Assembly (NCBI RefSeq): GCF_020921035.1
Contig: NC_063151.1
Coordinates: 23,566,934 to 23,630,933, forward strand
Length of the DNA stretch: 64,000 bases
Source of the DNA: Rhodamnia argentea
Lineage: Eukaryota; Streptophyta; Magnoliopsida; Myrtales; Myrtaceae
Reading direction: 5' to 3'
Positions 24,131-35,158 of the stretch are shown piece after piece. Positions within the stretch are counted from its first letter, which is position 1; every line of letters starts with the position of its first letter. The translations under genes were made by a program, and so were the position numbers. The notes beneath the pieces are model-generated. The model did not search any database. It had not been told where the DNA came from and saw only the letters and a list, made by a program, of their open reading frames with translations.

Positions 24131-24658
24131 GGTCGCGTTTGGTCGTCCGTATAAAACTCGGGATAGGGTATGTTTTATCCTATCCCGTGTTTGGTAGGTG
24201 TCCCGGATAGTATAATGTCGGATATAAGGGGGATATAACCCGGATAAAAAAATCCTAGGGGAGGGGTAGAATAAGGTCGGATAGGATTTCTCTTATCCGT
24301 CATATAAAAGCTAACTTTCTTGTCTCATTTGTTTCTATTTTCATTTTATTTATTTTTTTTGCAAAGAGTTTTGAAAATCTAATAAAATGTGTACATTTTC
24401 AAGTTTTTTTTTTTGTATGAGAATATTATTTTTATAGTAATAAGATTGGAATATTTCATAACATCACATAGAGCATATATGTCATTTATATTGATATACG
24501 GTTTCTACCAAATGCGATATAAGATAGGATATGAGAATATCCGACTTTAAATCCGTAGTTTACCAAATGATGGATAGGATATGGCCAAATCCCTAGATTT
24601 CTTATCCTATCCTATCCAATCCTATCCCGACCAGAAATCCCGACGACCAAACGCAACC
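24131..24658. mobile_element. PIF/Harbinger (Tourist-like) MITE, 528 bp
   Basis: The left end, GGTCGCGTTTGGTCGTC, and the inverse of the right end, GGTTGCGTTTGGTCGTC, match at 16 of 17 bases. TAA lies immediately outside both ends (24128-24130 and 24659-24661), the 3-bp target duplication expected for PIF/Harbinger. The arms are rich in GGATAGGAT/ATCCTATCC words. There is no transposase. Confidence 0.88.
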
Positions 24659-25763
24659 TAAGTCGCCCGAGTCATTTCTTCCGTGCGACTCGATCTCGCC
24701 AATCGAGCCCCGTCCAATTGTACTCAACCGGAAATCCGACCACTGACTCGATCCAATCGCTCCGGCGAGCCTATCTGTTGAACCGTCGGGACGTGTTGAT
24801 ATACTCCACAGGTCTATGCACACGAGATAACGACGTCTAAGAGTACAGATCGTTCCTGCGTTCGCACATAGATAAGATTCAAACTTGTGACCTCTCGCTC
24901 AAAAAAACATAAAAAAGAAAGGGTGGGCCCGAGAGGATTAGGCCAAGTGGCCAGATGATAATCCCAGTCCTTGGCCCCTTAAGTCAAGAGGTCTATCGCG
25001 GTCTTATAGCAGGATAAACCGGATGAGATTTACCTCCTCGCGCATTAGAAAGACGTCAATTCGAAACATGACATTACCATATGACTTTTTTGAAAGTAAC
25101 TCCTCATTAGATACGAGATAAGGATCCACGGGGGAGCGATGCTTTTCTCGAAACGACGTCGTACCGCGCGCTCTGGATCGTTCAAAGTTTTGACCGCAGC
25201 TACGCTTTCATTGCTACACCGAAAGATTACTGAAAAAGGCGGGGCTGTTTCCCGATTATTATTGGATTGTTATTGGACCCGACCCAAGAAACGAATAAAG
25301 ATCTAATAATAATAATAAAAATTCCAGCAAAAAAAATAAAAATGAAGAAATCGAAATCGAAAATTTTTATTATAAAAGCAATTGATTTCTTTTTTTCAAC
25401 TTTTTTGAAAGGGCAAAGAAAGAGACAGCCAGGAAAAACCAGCCAACAGCTTTGGGTTGCTTTGCGGGGCAAGAAAGCCGAGCTTCGCGGGCCCCACGAC
25501 CTTGGGGTGGTGGGGCCCACTGCCCCCCTGACCCTGACAGTTAACTGTTGCTGGCCGGCCCTCCCAAAGCTCTCTCGATAACGTCGAGGTGGTCGTGAAA
25601 TCCATTTTTTCTTTTTTATTTCTTAATTTTTTTTCTTTTTTGATTTTTTTTCGGGGGATTTTTTTCAATTCTTTTTTTTTATCTAATATTTTTCCAATTC
25701 ATTCGCACGAGAAAATGATCGTGCGACAGGGTGTTCTGAAGACATTCTCAATACGGAGGCCAC

Positions 25764-25820
25764 TATGAAGTCGTGCGTTTCCGGCCAAAAAAAAAAAAAA
25801 AACGAAAGTCGTGGGTTTTT
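25764..25820 (+). mobile_element. Possible A-tailed micro-insertion with imperfect flanks
   Basis: GAAGTCGTGCGTTT, then CCGGCC and an A run of about 16, then GAAAGTCGTGGGTTT. The flanking repeats are imperfect. It resembles the clearer cases at 25964-26016, 31746-31794 and 53135-53204, but could be chance. Confidence 0.3.
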
Positions 25821-25963
25821 TTGGAGGATTTTTCTCTTTTTCGAGGAAAATAAGGTGAAGAGAATATTTGCATCCAATTTTATCCTAAAGTCGGGCGGCG
25901 CTTTGGGGACACGAGAAACTGCTCAAAAGGGTCGTGCCCGCAAGTCAAAAGTGACGGGCGGGT

Positions 25964-26016
25964 AAACATGCGATATTACCATTGGACCAAAAAAAAAAAA
26001 AACATGCGATATTACC
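25964..26016 (+). mobile_element. A-tailed micro-insertion with 14-17 bp target duplication
   Basis: AAACATGCGATATTACC (25964-25980) recurs at 26000-26016. Between the copies is only ATTGGACC followed by an A run. A perfect direct repeat flanking a short A-tailed insert is the signature of L1/SINE-type retroposition with extreme 5' truncation. Confidence 0.65.
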
Positions 26017-27716
26017 TGAAGTATACATACATTCCTAGCCTCAAATCAATCAAAAGCCAGCCCCACACGTGATTCTTTTTGTGTGATTGATCGTTTTTAT
26101 TTCGAGCATGATAAATGAACGAGTCGAGCTCACGTTCAAATCGTTCGATTCCAAAATTTGGCCAATATGAAAAGTTCTAATCAAACGAGTCCTCTCGATT
26201 AAGTTACGTCGCTCGACCTGAATTAAATCATGTGGTACACATTTTACATGGGTTAATAGATCACCGAAATCATCCGTACGAAAAATCGAGGAGAAAAGAT
26301 TGTACTGGAGAAAAGATATTGCTCGGAGCATGTGCGAATCAATATTGTATTCTAGGCCATAAGCGATGGAAGTTTGGTCAGCGGTGTCTCGAGAAACTTC
26401 ATTAGCGTCCATTTCCTAAGTGGATGGAGTAATGCTTCGGTGATGGAGATTGATTTTTATGCAACGGTGTGATAAAATCACGGGCGATGGCAAGTCTTTA
26501 GTTTAGTATCGGAGGATCGGGCAATCGATCGAATCTTCAGATTATTTTTTGGACTTAACTCGATTTGTTTCAACTCGGGGGATGTTTGCAGCATTAGAAT
26601 ATTTAGTTGATTCAGCATATTTTTCGAAATTATGCATATATCTCCTTTGATATTGCATATTCTTAATTGATTATATTTGATATTATTTTTTCCTAAATAC
26701 CTTAGTTAGTCTTTTAATAATAGGGGCCCACGTACCCGTTTCTAGATACATAGAAATATACCGAAAATTCTCTTTTTTCGCATCACGGCGAAACCATCAA
26801 TCCATTTATTTTAGGCACCTAACAGGGGAAGGTACCATTCCAATTGGTCGCGAATACCACGATTTCGGGAACTTATGATCGGAGCTAATGGCATGTGGTT
26901 GAGCGAACTAACTTGTACTTCAAAGTTTTATCCCAAGCTTGATTCCATTGCTCCTCTCTACCCCACATAAGGTTTGATTAATGTTCGCTCTCCCAAACAA
27001 TGCCTAATCACAAAATACTAAACTTTGCTTTCGAAGGAAAAGAAAAGAAGAGAAAAAGAAATCAGGGCAATACCCAATAGATTATAAGATTGCTTTGCGG
27101 ATGGGGGCATCTAGAACATCTGCATGACCTCTTTACTCTAAAAATACGTGCACCCAAGTCGCACTCTAGATGAGATGATTTCTGTTTTCGGCGCATGCTT
27201 TGAGTTACGTCTCTCTGTAGCTGATCGGATCAGCAATTTCCCGACTCTTCTTCTAGAACTCGAAATGAAAAACGCGAATTATCTTTATGAAAACATCACG
27301 GAAAATCACACGTGTTCGGTAAAAGTACATGTTACTTTATAACGGCCAGACACGAGTCCGAGTCGAGAGTTTCGATAACTCGATTAGTATTGAAATTACA
27401 TTATATTTTTTTCGAAATTTTCATACGGATTTAAATTTGGTGGGAGGAAGTTCTTTGTGCCTTTTTTTTTTTAATTTAATGCGAGTGCAATCCGATAGAA
27501 TAATGTGGAAAGAAACAGAGGACATTACTATTCCATCCACGAAGGCGAAGAATTTGGGGGGGCCTTCGTGATTATTATGATTTTGAGAAAAAGAAGAGGG
27601 ATTACTGCGTGATGGCGGTTTTTCTTTTTTTTTTTTACTTTTAAGAGACGTGCGGGGAGTGGGGCCCGAGCTAACGAAAGTGGTGTACTAGCTGGCAATC
27701 TCACTCTGACAGTCTG

Positions 27717-27744
27717 TTCTTCTTCTTCTTCTTCTTCTTCTTCT
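27717..27744. repeat. (TTC)n microsatellite in patellin 5' leader
   Basis: TTC trinucleotide run of about 27 bases, upstream of CT-rich leader sequence and about 220 bases before the patellin start codon. Confidence 0.95.
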
Positions 27745-27964
27745 CCTATCTCTCTCTCTCCGCTCCTACAAACACACCACCAACTCCATACCTCCGAACC
27801 TCAACTCTCAAACCCTGCTCCATTTCTCTCTCTCTCTCGCGTCCCTAAAAAACCTCCGCTTTCTTCATCAAAACGTACCCAAACCCCTCCTCTCCTCTCT
27901 CTGTCTCTCTCTGTGATAGTCTTCATATTCTATTTGTTCTCTGTATCGCCTTCGTCCTTCATCC

Positions 27965-30494
27965 ATGGCCGAAGAGACCCAGAAGCCTGCTGCCGAGGCC
28001 CCCGCCGCCGAGGAGGTCGTCGTCGTGCCTGACGTGCCTCCTGCCGAGAAGCCCTCAGCCGAGAAAGAGTTACCTCCCGCGCCCGAGCCCGAGGAGGCTC
28101 CCGAGAAGCCCGCCGCCGCCGCCGCCGCCGCCGAGGAGCCGGCCTCGGAGGAGAAGGCCAAGGCGGTCGAGGAGGAGAAGGTCGCTGAGAAGATCACCGA
28201 GTCCGTGTCCTACAAGGAGGAAACCAACGTGTACTCGGAGCTCCCCGAGCACCACAAGAAGGCTCTCGACGAGCTCAAGCAGCTGGTCCAGGAAGCTCTC
28301 AACAAGCACGAGTTCACTGCTCCTCCTCCTCCTCCTCCGCCTGCGCCGGCGGCCAAGGAAGAGGAGAAGCCGGCCGAGGAGGAGAAGAAGGAAGTCGAAG
28401 AGCCCAAGACCGAAGAGAAGCAGCCGGAGCCGGAGCCGGCAGCTCCTGTCGAAGAGCCTCCGAAGCCCGAGGCCGAGGCCGAGGTGCCGCCTCCGCCTGC
28501 GGTTGAAGAGAAAGTAGAAGAGGCGACGGCGGCAGCGCCTCCGGCTGAAGAGATGGCGGTGGTCGTCGAGGAGGTGGTGGAGAAATTGAGGGCGGAAGTC
28601 GACGAGGACGGAGCCAAGACCGTGGAGGTCGACAAGGAGACGATCGTGGAAGTTGCCGCTGCCGCTCCTGTGGCCGAGCCGGAGCCTGTCAAGGAAGCAG
28701 AGCCCTCTTCGGAGGCAGCCGTGCCGCCCAAGGAGGAAGCGGATTCCACCCCGCCGCCTCCGCCAGAGGAAGTGTCCATCTGGGGATTTCCCCTCCTGGC
28801 GGACGAGAGGAGCGACGTGATCCTGCTCAAGTTCTTGAGGGCCAGGGACTTCAAGGTGAAGGACGCCTTCGCGATGATCAAGAACACAGTCCGCTGGCGG
28901 AAGGAGTTCGGAATCGAGGCCCTCCTCGAGGAAGAGCTCGGAGCCGAGCTCGACAAGGTCGTGTTCGCGCACGGGTTCGACACCGAAGGCCACCCGGTCT
29001 GCTACAACGTGTACGGGGAGTTCCACAACAAGGACCTGTACCAGAGCACTTTCGCGGATGAAGAGAAGCGCAAGAAGTTCTTGAAGTGGAGGATTCAGTT
29101 CCTGGAGAAGAGCATCAGGAAGCTCGACTTTGGCCCCACAGGTGTTTGCACTATTTTCCAAGTGAACGATCTCAAGAATTCGCCTGGACCTGCTAAGAGA
29201 GAGCTCAGGCAGGCCACCAGCCAAGCCCTCCAGTTGCTTCAGGACAATTACCCTGAGTTCGTGGCCAAGCAGGTACCCGAAACATTCACCTCTGCTCTTG
29301 TTGGAATTCTTTGGTTCTTTCTTTGAAGGGAGGTGAGAAAAGTTTTCCTTTTTGGGATTAGCAAGCGGAGTTCTTATTGTTGGGTTATTGTGGTCTTTCT
29401 GCAGGTGTTCATAAATGTTCCATGGTGGTATTTGGTCTTCAACAGGATGATCAGTCCCTTCCTGACTCAGAGAACCAAGAGCAAGTTTGTGGTTTCCAGA
29501 TCTGCTGAGGTCCTTTTCAAGTGAGTATTAATTGCTCCCTTGGATTCTTTGCTTTGCCAATCTTGCTTCATGCTCCATCGATAGTACTTCTTGTTCCATC
29601 CACCACCCCTAGTTATAGTCGTACCTACTCAATTATTGTGTTCCTTCCCCTTCGGCCGTTTTTTTCCTGGTTCAACTATATGATATATCCTTTTGGCTAG
29701 GCCCCAAAGAAATCTTTGATGATTCCCCGTGACAAATTTGCTTGATCATCTGTTGCCTCGATTGTTCTGTCTCTTATTCCTTGTGACTGTTTGAGGGCGA
29801 GTCTGTAATATCGAAAGAACGTGACTTTTTCCTGCATCGTGGATATTATCGACGGGTGCGTAACCTGAATTAGAGTTCTTGTCTTTGATATCTTGTTGGC
29901 GTCATACTGGTAAAACATGTAACACGTGAATGTGTATTGGGTCGTGACAGGCTACTATTTGCAACACAAATTCGTTGTGATTGTAATTCGTTTCTTCCAA
30001 TTAACATCTAACAGGTACATAGCCCCTGAACAAGTCCCAGTGCAGTACGGTGGGCTGAGTAGGGAGGGCGAGCATGAGTTCACCACCGCCGATGCCGCCA
30101 CTGATGTCACTATCAAGCCATACTCGAAGCACACCATTGAGCTCCCAGTCACTGAGGTACATAGACATATATCCCTAAGATTCATCCTTGTCTCCATGGA
30201 AAGAATTTGCATTGACCCAGAATTTTCTTAATTGTGCAGAAATGTCTTCTTGTTTGGGAAGTTCGGGTCGTCGGTTGGGACGTCGTATATGGAGCTGAGT
30301 TCGTGCCGGGCGCAGAAGGCGCCTACACTGTGATTGTGCAGAAGACAAGGAAGGTCGCCCCTGCTGACGAAACAATAATCAGCGAGACCTTCAAAGGTGG
30401 AGAGGCTGGCAAGATTGTTCTCACCATTGATAACCAATCCTCCAAGAAGAAGAAGCTCCTCTATAGGTCCAAGACAAAAGCCTACTCTGACTGA
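27965..30494 (+). CDS. Patellin (SEC14-GOLD phosphoinositide-binding protein)
   Basis: Four exons: 27965-29272, 29405-29520, 30015-30156, 30240-30494 (TGA); all phases agree; 606 residues. The N-terminal 275 residues are acidic and rich in Pro, Glu and Ala, with VSYKEETNVYSELPEHHKKA, the usual patellin segment. CRAL-TRIO/SEC14 follows: DVILLKFLRARDFKVKDA, GTEGHPV-like FDTEGHPVCYNVYGEF, and FINVPWWYLVFNRMISPFL. The GOLD domain is at about 510-606 (YIAPEQVPVQYGGLSRE, VWEVRVVGWDVVYGAEFVP). Patellins bind phosphoinositides at the cell plate and plasma membrane in cytokinesis and trafficking (family knowledge). The length and N-terminus resemble PATL3/PATL5. The leader is CT-rich. Confidence 0.95.
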
Positions 30495-31740
30495 ACTGCA
30501 GATTGAAACGAATTCCCATGCTCAATCATCATCTAAAACTGCAGGGGAAAAAGAAGGGGGGTTGGGGGTGGGTCCTTTCTTCCTAAATCAGTCCTTTCAT
30601 GGTCATTTACTTTGTCTGAAACCATAATTTAATTTCCTATATTTCGTGTCTGGGGATTTTTTTTTTCTCTTCTTCCAAACTTCCTTATTTATTCCATACG
30701 TTTCAAGGTTCTAGCTTTTGGGGATTTGGTGGTTTTTGGTATTTGGAATGCACATACCTTCCTGCTGAATTGGGGGAGCATTTGAGGTTTTATGTCATCA
30801 TTTATGTAAAGGGATGGTAATGTTTTGTTGGCTGTGAATAGACTCTGTTCTTGTTCATGATACTTTCTGTATAAATGGTGTAAATTTGATGGGTCTCTTC
30901 GTTTTGAGCCGGGTCATTTCTGTGTGCTGTACAATTTTGTCTTCGTTCAAGAGGTCAGGAATCTTTGGGTGGCGAAGGTGTTGGTGTTTTGACAAAAGGG
31001 GGAAACCTTGGTTTGAATAACCTGGGATTCCCATCTGCTGGAATCTGACTGATTACTTCCACCGCCAGCCGCAGATATAAAGTTATACAGGTGAACGGAG
31101 GCCGGGCGGGGCCTGCGCTCCAGCTTTTCCTGATCGATTGATGATTTTTGTCTTCATGAGGGTCGAAGTGTCTGCATGTGATGGGATCCTGCAAACCACT
31201 CGTGATGATCACAGAGGCACTAAATCCATCGTTCTTCACCAACCCAACATAGGATACTGGTTCACAAATAGAGCACGCCATGTTGATAAGCACCTTGGAA
31301 GGAGGATGAAGACAGTATTTGACCTTGTGGGGGGGCTACGGTCTTCGGGTCTTTGGATGCTCCGTTAACATTACATTCCTTTCTTAATTAGAGTTGTTGT
31401 CATCTTAATCTTTTCCTCCACCATCATAGTACAAGAGCTCCATTAACCACTTACCAGTATAATTTCAAGTACTTAGAGCAGTAAGAATGCTTTGAGAACC
31501 CAGGGAAGAACCCGCGAAGATGATCATTGATCATTGATCATACATAGCAGAGATTCCCGAGTTCCCAATGGTGAGCCGTCGCCGCCGATCAAATTTAAAA
31601 ATCAAGCTGGGCGTCTCGTAGCGTCTGATCCGGCAATTTGTAATGGAAAAAAACAACGGTTATAGGGTCGGAAGTAGGGTAATAACCCTTATAACTAGAA
31701 TTAATTAGCTTTAACGAAAGGTAAACCCGCAACCAGGCAG
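30495..31740. other. Patellin 3' UTR, then intergenic
   Basis: The T-rich, GGGG-containing stretch to about 30950 is probably the 3' UTR. The rest shows no gene. Confidence 0.5.
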
Positions 31741-31745
31741 ATAAC

Positions 31746-31794
31746 GTTGCGTCAATTTTTTTTTTTTTATTTGGTCGAAATGTTGCGTCAATTT
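31746..31794 (-). mobile_element. A-tailed micro-insertion (inverse orientation), 13-bp target duplication
   Basis: GTTGCGTCAATTT at 31746-31758 is exactly repeated at 31782-31794. The 23 bases between are a T run then ATTTGGTCGAAAT. Read on the minus strand, the insert is ATTTCGACC followed by an A-rich tail. This is the same layout and GACC word as the insertions at 25964 and 53135. Confidence 0.65.
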
Positions 31795-31799
31795 GGACA

Positions 31800-32460
31800 G
31801 TGGACAGTGACGGGGTCGTTTTCGACGTTGGCGTTCGGCCGGGGGACATCGCTTTCGTTCGTTCTTGGACTGGCTCGAAATTTATTAGAGACGCGTAAGG
31901 GTTCCCGGAGGATGGTGTGCGGTCAGAAATCCAGTGAACGAGGCCCGCCCTCTTGCGAACTGACTCTTCGGACAGCGACCATCACGGCCGTGACCACGGG
32001 ATGTCCCTCCTCTTGTAAATTTACTCTTCTTCGCTTCTTTCTCCCTTCGTTTTTGAGGATGACGATGTTGAATATAAAAAACGACAACAAGATTTGTCCG
32101 AGGGATTGGAGATAAGTCCTGGGACTGGACGACGGTTCTGAGATGTGGGGAGAGGTGTAGGCGAGCTGGGAAAGCGAAGTTTGAAGTGAACGAGAAAAAC
32201 ATTCTCTTAATTGAAGAGTTCATGAAAGAATCGAGAAAAAATTTGTCTCGAGTTGCTTGGTCGAGAGAGTCCGACTTTATGGGGGAAAATGCCGCGTTCG
32301 GGGTCCGGACGAATCTGCGTGATGCTCTTGGCTCGGCGCCATCGACGTGATGCCAGGCGATAGCGTTCGTGGTCATTGGTGGTGAAAGGTTCGGGTTGAT
32401 GGGGAAAGGGAAAAATGGCGTAGAAGTTGTAGGATGTGGTTGGAGCCAATCTACTACTGA
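31800..32460. other. Intergenic; overlapping open frames not supported
   Basis: Open frames on both strands (31885-32505 minus, 31747-32115 plus) overlap and show no domain. The minus one begins in GTCGCGTCG-type simple repeats. Confidence 0.45.
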
Positions 32461-32467
32461 CACGGCT

Positions 32468-32912
32468 CGTGACGCGACGCGATGCGACGCGACACGACAC
32501 GACACGACGACACGTGATTTTTCAAAAAATAGAGAATTCTGACACGTTAGAACATGTTGTATATTAAATCTATATTTTTATATGTACAAGATAAATTATA
32601 TATATATATCAACGGCGAGCTTCTTCTTCTTCTTTTATTAGGGATTCACAATTAAATTTTTTTGGAGCAGCTTAGTATATTAATTTTGGAGTGGCTAGAC
32701 TTATGACTTAAATATATATTTTTTAAGATTTACATTTTGCTTCATAATTTATTGAAAATGCTCAAAATTAATCCCGTGCTTGTCGAAATGGCGTGTCGAG
32801 ATGTTGGACTCGCGTGTCGTTGGCGTTTGCGGAGCATTGACCACATGTCCGAGAGTGTTGGAGAGCATCGTAGAGTTTTGAAGAATGTCCGATACGACAC
32901 GACACAACACGA
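32468..32912 (+). repeat. Dispersed repeat R, copy 2
   Basis: Matches the reverse complement of 10300-10765 throughout. The left end has GCGACACGACACGACACGAC words and the right end has GATACGACACGACAC, so the tips are low-complexity CGACA repeats in the same orientation. It is a non-coding element of about 445 bp. Confidence 0.75.
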
Positions 32913-33449
32913 AAGCCTTCAAAAGATTAGAGCACAACATGGATCCAACGCATGCTAAGTAGCTTTTCTTAAACCGACTCGAATGTGTGAAATCGAAAAT
33001 GCCCATCGATCGGGGAAAAGCTCGGCCCGGATCTAATTTAAAAGTCATTTTCGTACTTACCCTTGGATTATCTTTTGTTTAATGACATCTACCTTTTGTT
33101 CTACCATTAGATTTGATCTTCTCATTAAAAAAAAATTACGAAGGCTTAAATTGTAAAACAGTCAAAAGATTTTAAAAGAAGGACCCAACCCACCACCACT
33201 CGCTAACCTTAAAATGGAAATACAAGTCAAATTCACGTGTAAAACACGTGACGTGCGTGGCGCGTGTTAGCTCTAGCTTTAAATTAAGCGATACACATTG
33301 AAGTAAGGTGTCCTCTGCAGCTAAGAAAAAAGGGTAAAAATGTAATTATACATTAGACCTCTTACTCAATAAAGTAGAATTCCTTAATTGCATGACTATA
33401 AATTATTTTCAAAACAAGCAATCTTATATAGGAATAATTCTGGAGAGAT

Positions 33450-33476
33450 ATATTTATATATATATATATATATATA
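33450..33476. repeat. (TA)n run
   Basis: TA dinucleotide run followed by a T run, seen directly. Confidence 0.9.
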
Positions 33477-33610
33477 ATTTTTTTTTTTTATGTGTTTCTC
33501 TAATTTTAGACTAAACAAGAGGTAAAGGATTGGAGATGACAAATAAGTTAGAGGTAATTGCCGAATGACTGTAAGATACCGCAAAGACAAATGAAAGAAA
33601 ACAACATTTA

Positions 33611-34196
33611 GGACCATTTGTTTGAATAAAACTGTTCCCATGAAATTGTTTTCCGATTTTTCGATGTTTGGATGACAACAAATTGACATCGGTTTACCCC
33701 CCGGTTGCCGGCCGTGCGGGGGTTCCCTGGGTCACAAAAAAAAATAAAAATTGATCGATATATGGAAGACGTTTTCCATGAACTGAAAACAACAACTTTC
33801 GATTGGAGAAAAATGACTTCCCTTTCTAGCAAGAAGGAAATCACTTTCCCCGGACCATCAAAGAAATGGAAAATAGCAATTTTTCTTGAAAATGATTTCC
33901 GCGTAAAATGTTTTCCTTTATCATGAAGTTTTCATAGACACTTCGGTCCGTTTGTTAAAAGGAAAACTGTTTCTTGAAAATTACTTTCCGACTTTTCGAT
34001 ATTTGGATGGCAACAAACTAATCGACCTATAGGAAATGTTTTTTAAAATCTAAAACACTAAATTTAAATTGGGGAAAAAAACGACTTATCATTATGTGAA
34101 GAAGGAGATGACTTTCATTAAACCACCAAATAAATAAAAATCAATCATTTCATGAAAGAAAATTTTCTCTATCATAAAATTTTCAATGAGACAATC
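33611..34196. repeat. Two head-to-tail copies of a TTTTCC-rich repeat
   Basis: Unit 1 (about 33611-33944) and unit 2 (about 33945-34196) align: GGACCATTTGTT/GGTCCGTTTGTT, TTCCGA.TTTTCGAT.TTTGGATG.CAACAAA, AAATGACTT/AAACGACTT and a closing CATGAAGTTTTCA/CATAAAATTTTCA. The length difference includes a 61-bp A-tailed insertion in unit 1. Confidence 0.75.
33680..33754 (+). mobile_element. 5'-truncated SINE-like insertion in unit 1, 7-bp flanking repeat
   Basis: AAATTGA at 33680-33686 and 33748-33754 bracket a 61-base GC-rich insert that holds TTTACCCCCCGGTTGCCGG and GGGTTCCCTGGGTCAC and ends in an A-rich tail. The matching place in unit 2 (about 34011-34030) lacks the insert. The body resembles the 3' half of a tRNA-derived plant SINE. 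Confidence 0.6.
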
Positions 34197-34199
34197 ACA

Positions 34200-35158
34200 C
34201 CCATGCAAAGAAAAGTCGAGTTTGGTCTCTTGAATATAAAAGAAAGAAAGAAGAAAGGTAAATTTATATTTATTTGATTATTTGCTCAATTTGTTATACC
34301 GTATTTACTTTTTAGTGATTTGAAACGATTGTCGTAGAGATTGTGGACGAATTGTTAAGGGCCAATTAATCCAACCAAAATATAGACTAAAGTCGCGGAT
34401 TGAAAATTGATTAAATTGAAATGTTTAGAACTAACTTGACATTCATACCACAAATTTTGAATTTTTTCTACAATTATCATGGGGAGAATGTGTGCCAAGC
34501 TCGACCTGACTATATATCTTCCGTACCTTTCTTTCCCTAAATACATGCGTGAATGTCAAGTGGGGAAACAAGTCATATTTATGTGGGTTTTCTCGAAGCT
34601 CAAACACAAAGTCGTTTTAGATTCATATCATACGGGGATTTCGATTGTCTCGGTACACTGTGCCAACAATGTCGACAATAACATGAAATGTTTTCTCTTC
34701 CTGGATAGAGCTGGGTGCTCGTAAGAGGTTGAGGATCATATTCCAATATTGAACAGTTTCATACAGCCAAATGGCTAAATTGAATATTTATATCGAATAT
34801 ATTAAAAGTTTATGGATGAAATTATATATTGGGCCAAAATTTAGCGTTCACATTGAATAATTTTATAAGTTAGAGATCACGTTTCGTGAATAAGAATCAT
34901 ACAGGCCACTAACCGCCGCGCACGGTGTGTGTTCGGCCGTTTGCCTTAATTGGCAAGGGTTTTAGCCGACGTAATCCCAAGAATTTCGCGGCTTTTTTTC
35001 TGTAGATTCCATCGGCTCATCTTCGTTCGTCCGTCCGATCATTGCTCATGCGATCGCGATTACAGGGCGACATCGAATCGGAGAAGGCGATGCGATCCGA
35101 CTGATCGGAGAGTGACGACGGCAAACTTGAAAGGCGAAAGGGCTTTTTGTGATGTGAA
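34200..35158. other. Intergenic plus 5' leader of RNF170-like gene
   Basis: AT-rich DNA to about 34900. The sequence of about 34930-35158 is GC-richer and is probably leader for the next gene. No TATA box was chosen. Confidence 0.45.

Larger units (their letters stand above)
24662..27700. other. Intergenic spacer
   Basis: AT-rich DNA with homopolymer runs and two A-tailed insertions listed separately. A 120-codon open frame at 26050-26412 (-) begins with ATG but resembles nothing I know and is not called. Confidence 0.5.

Noticed and set aside
26050-26412. 120-codon minus-strand ORF with ATG
   Set aside because: No similarity recalled, AT-rich surroundings, no splice partners; could be chance. 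A protein search would decide.
28070-29224. 384-codon minus-strand frame over patellin
   Set aside because: Shadow of the Glu/Pro-rich patellin N-terminus; low-complexity Leu/Arg/Gly translation.
31885-32505. 206-codon minus-strand ORF
   Set aside because: Starts in GTCGCGTCG simple repeats and overlaps a plus-strand frame; no domain.
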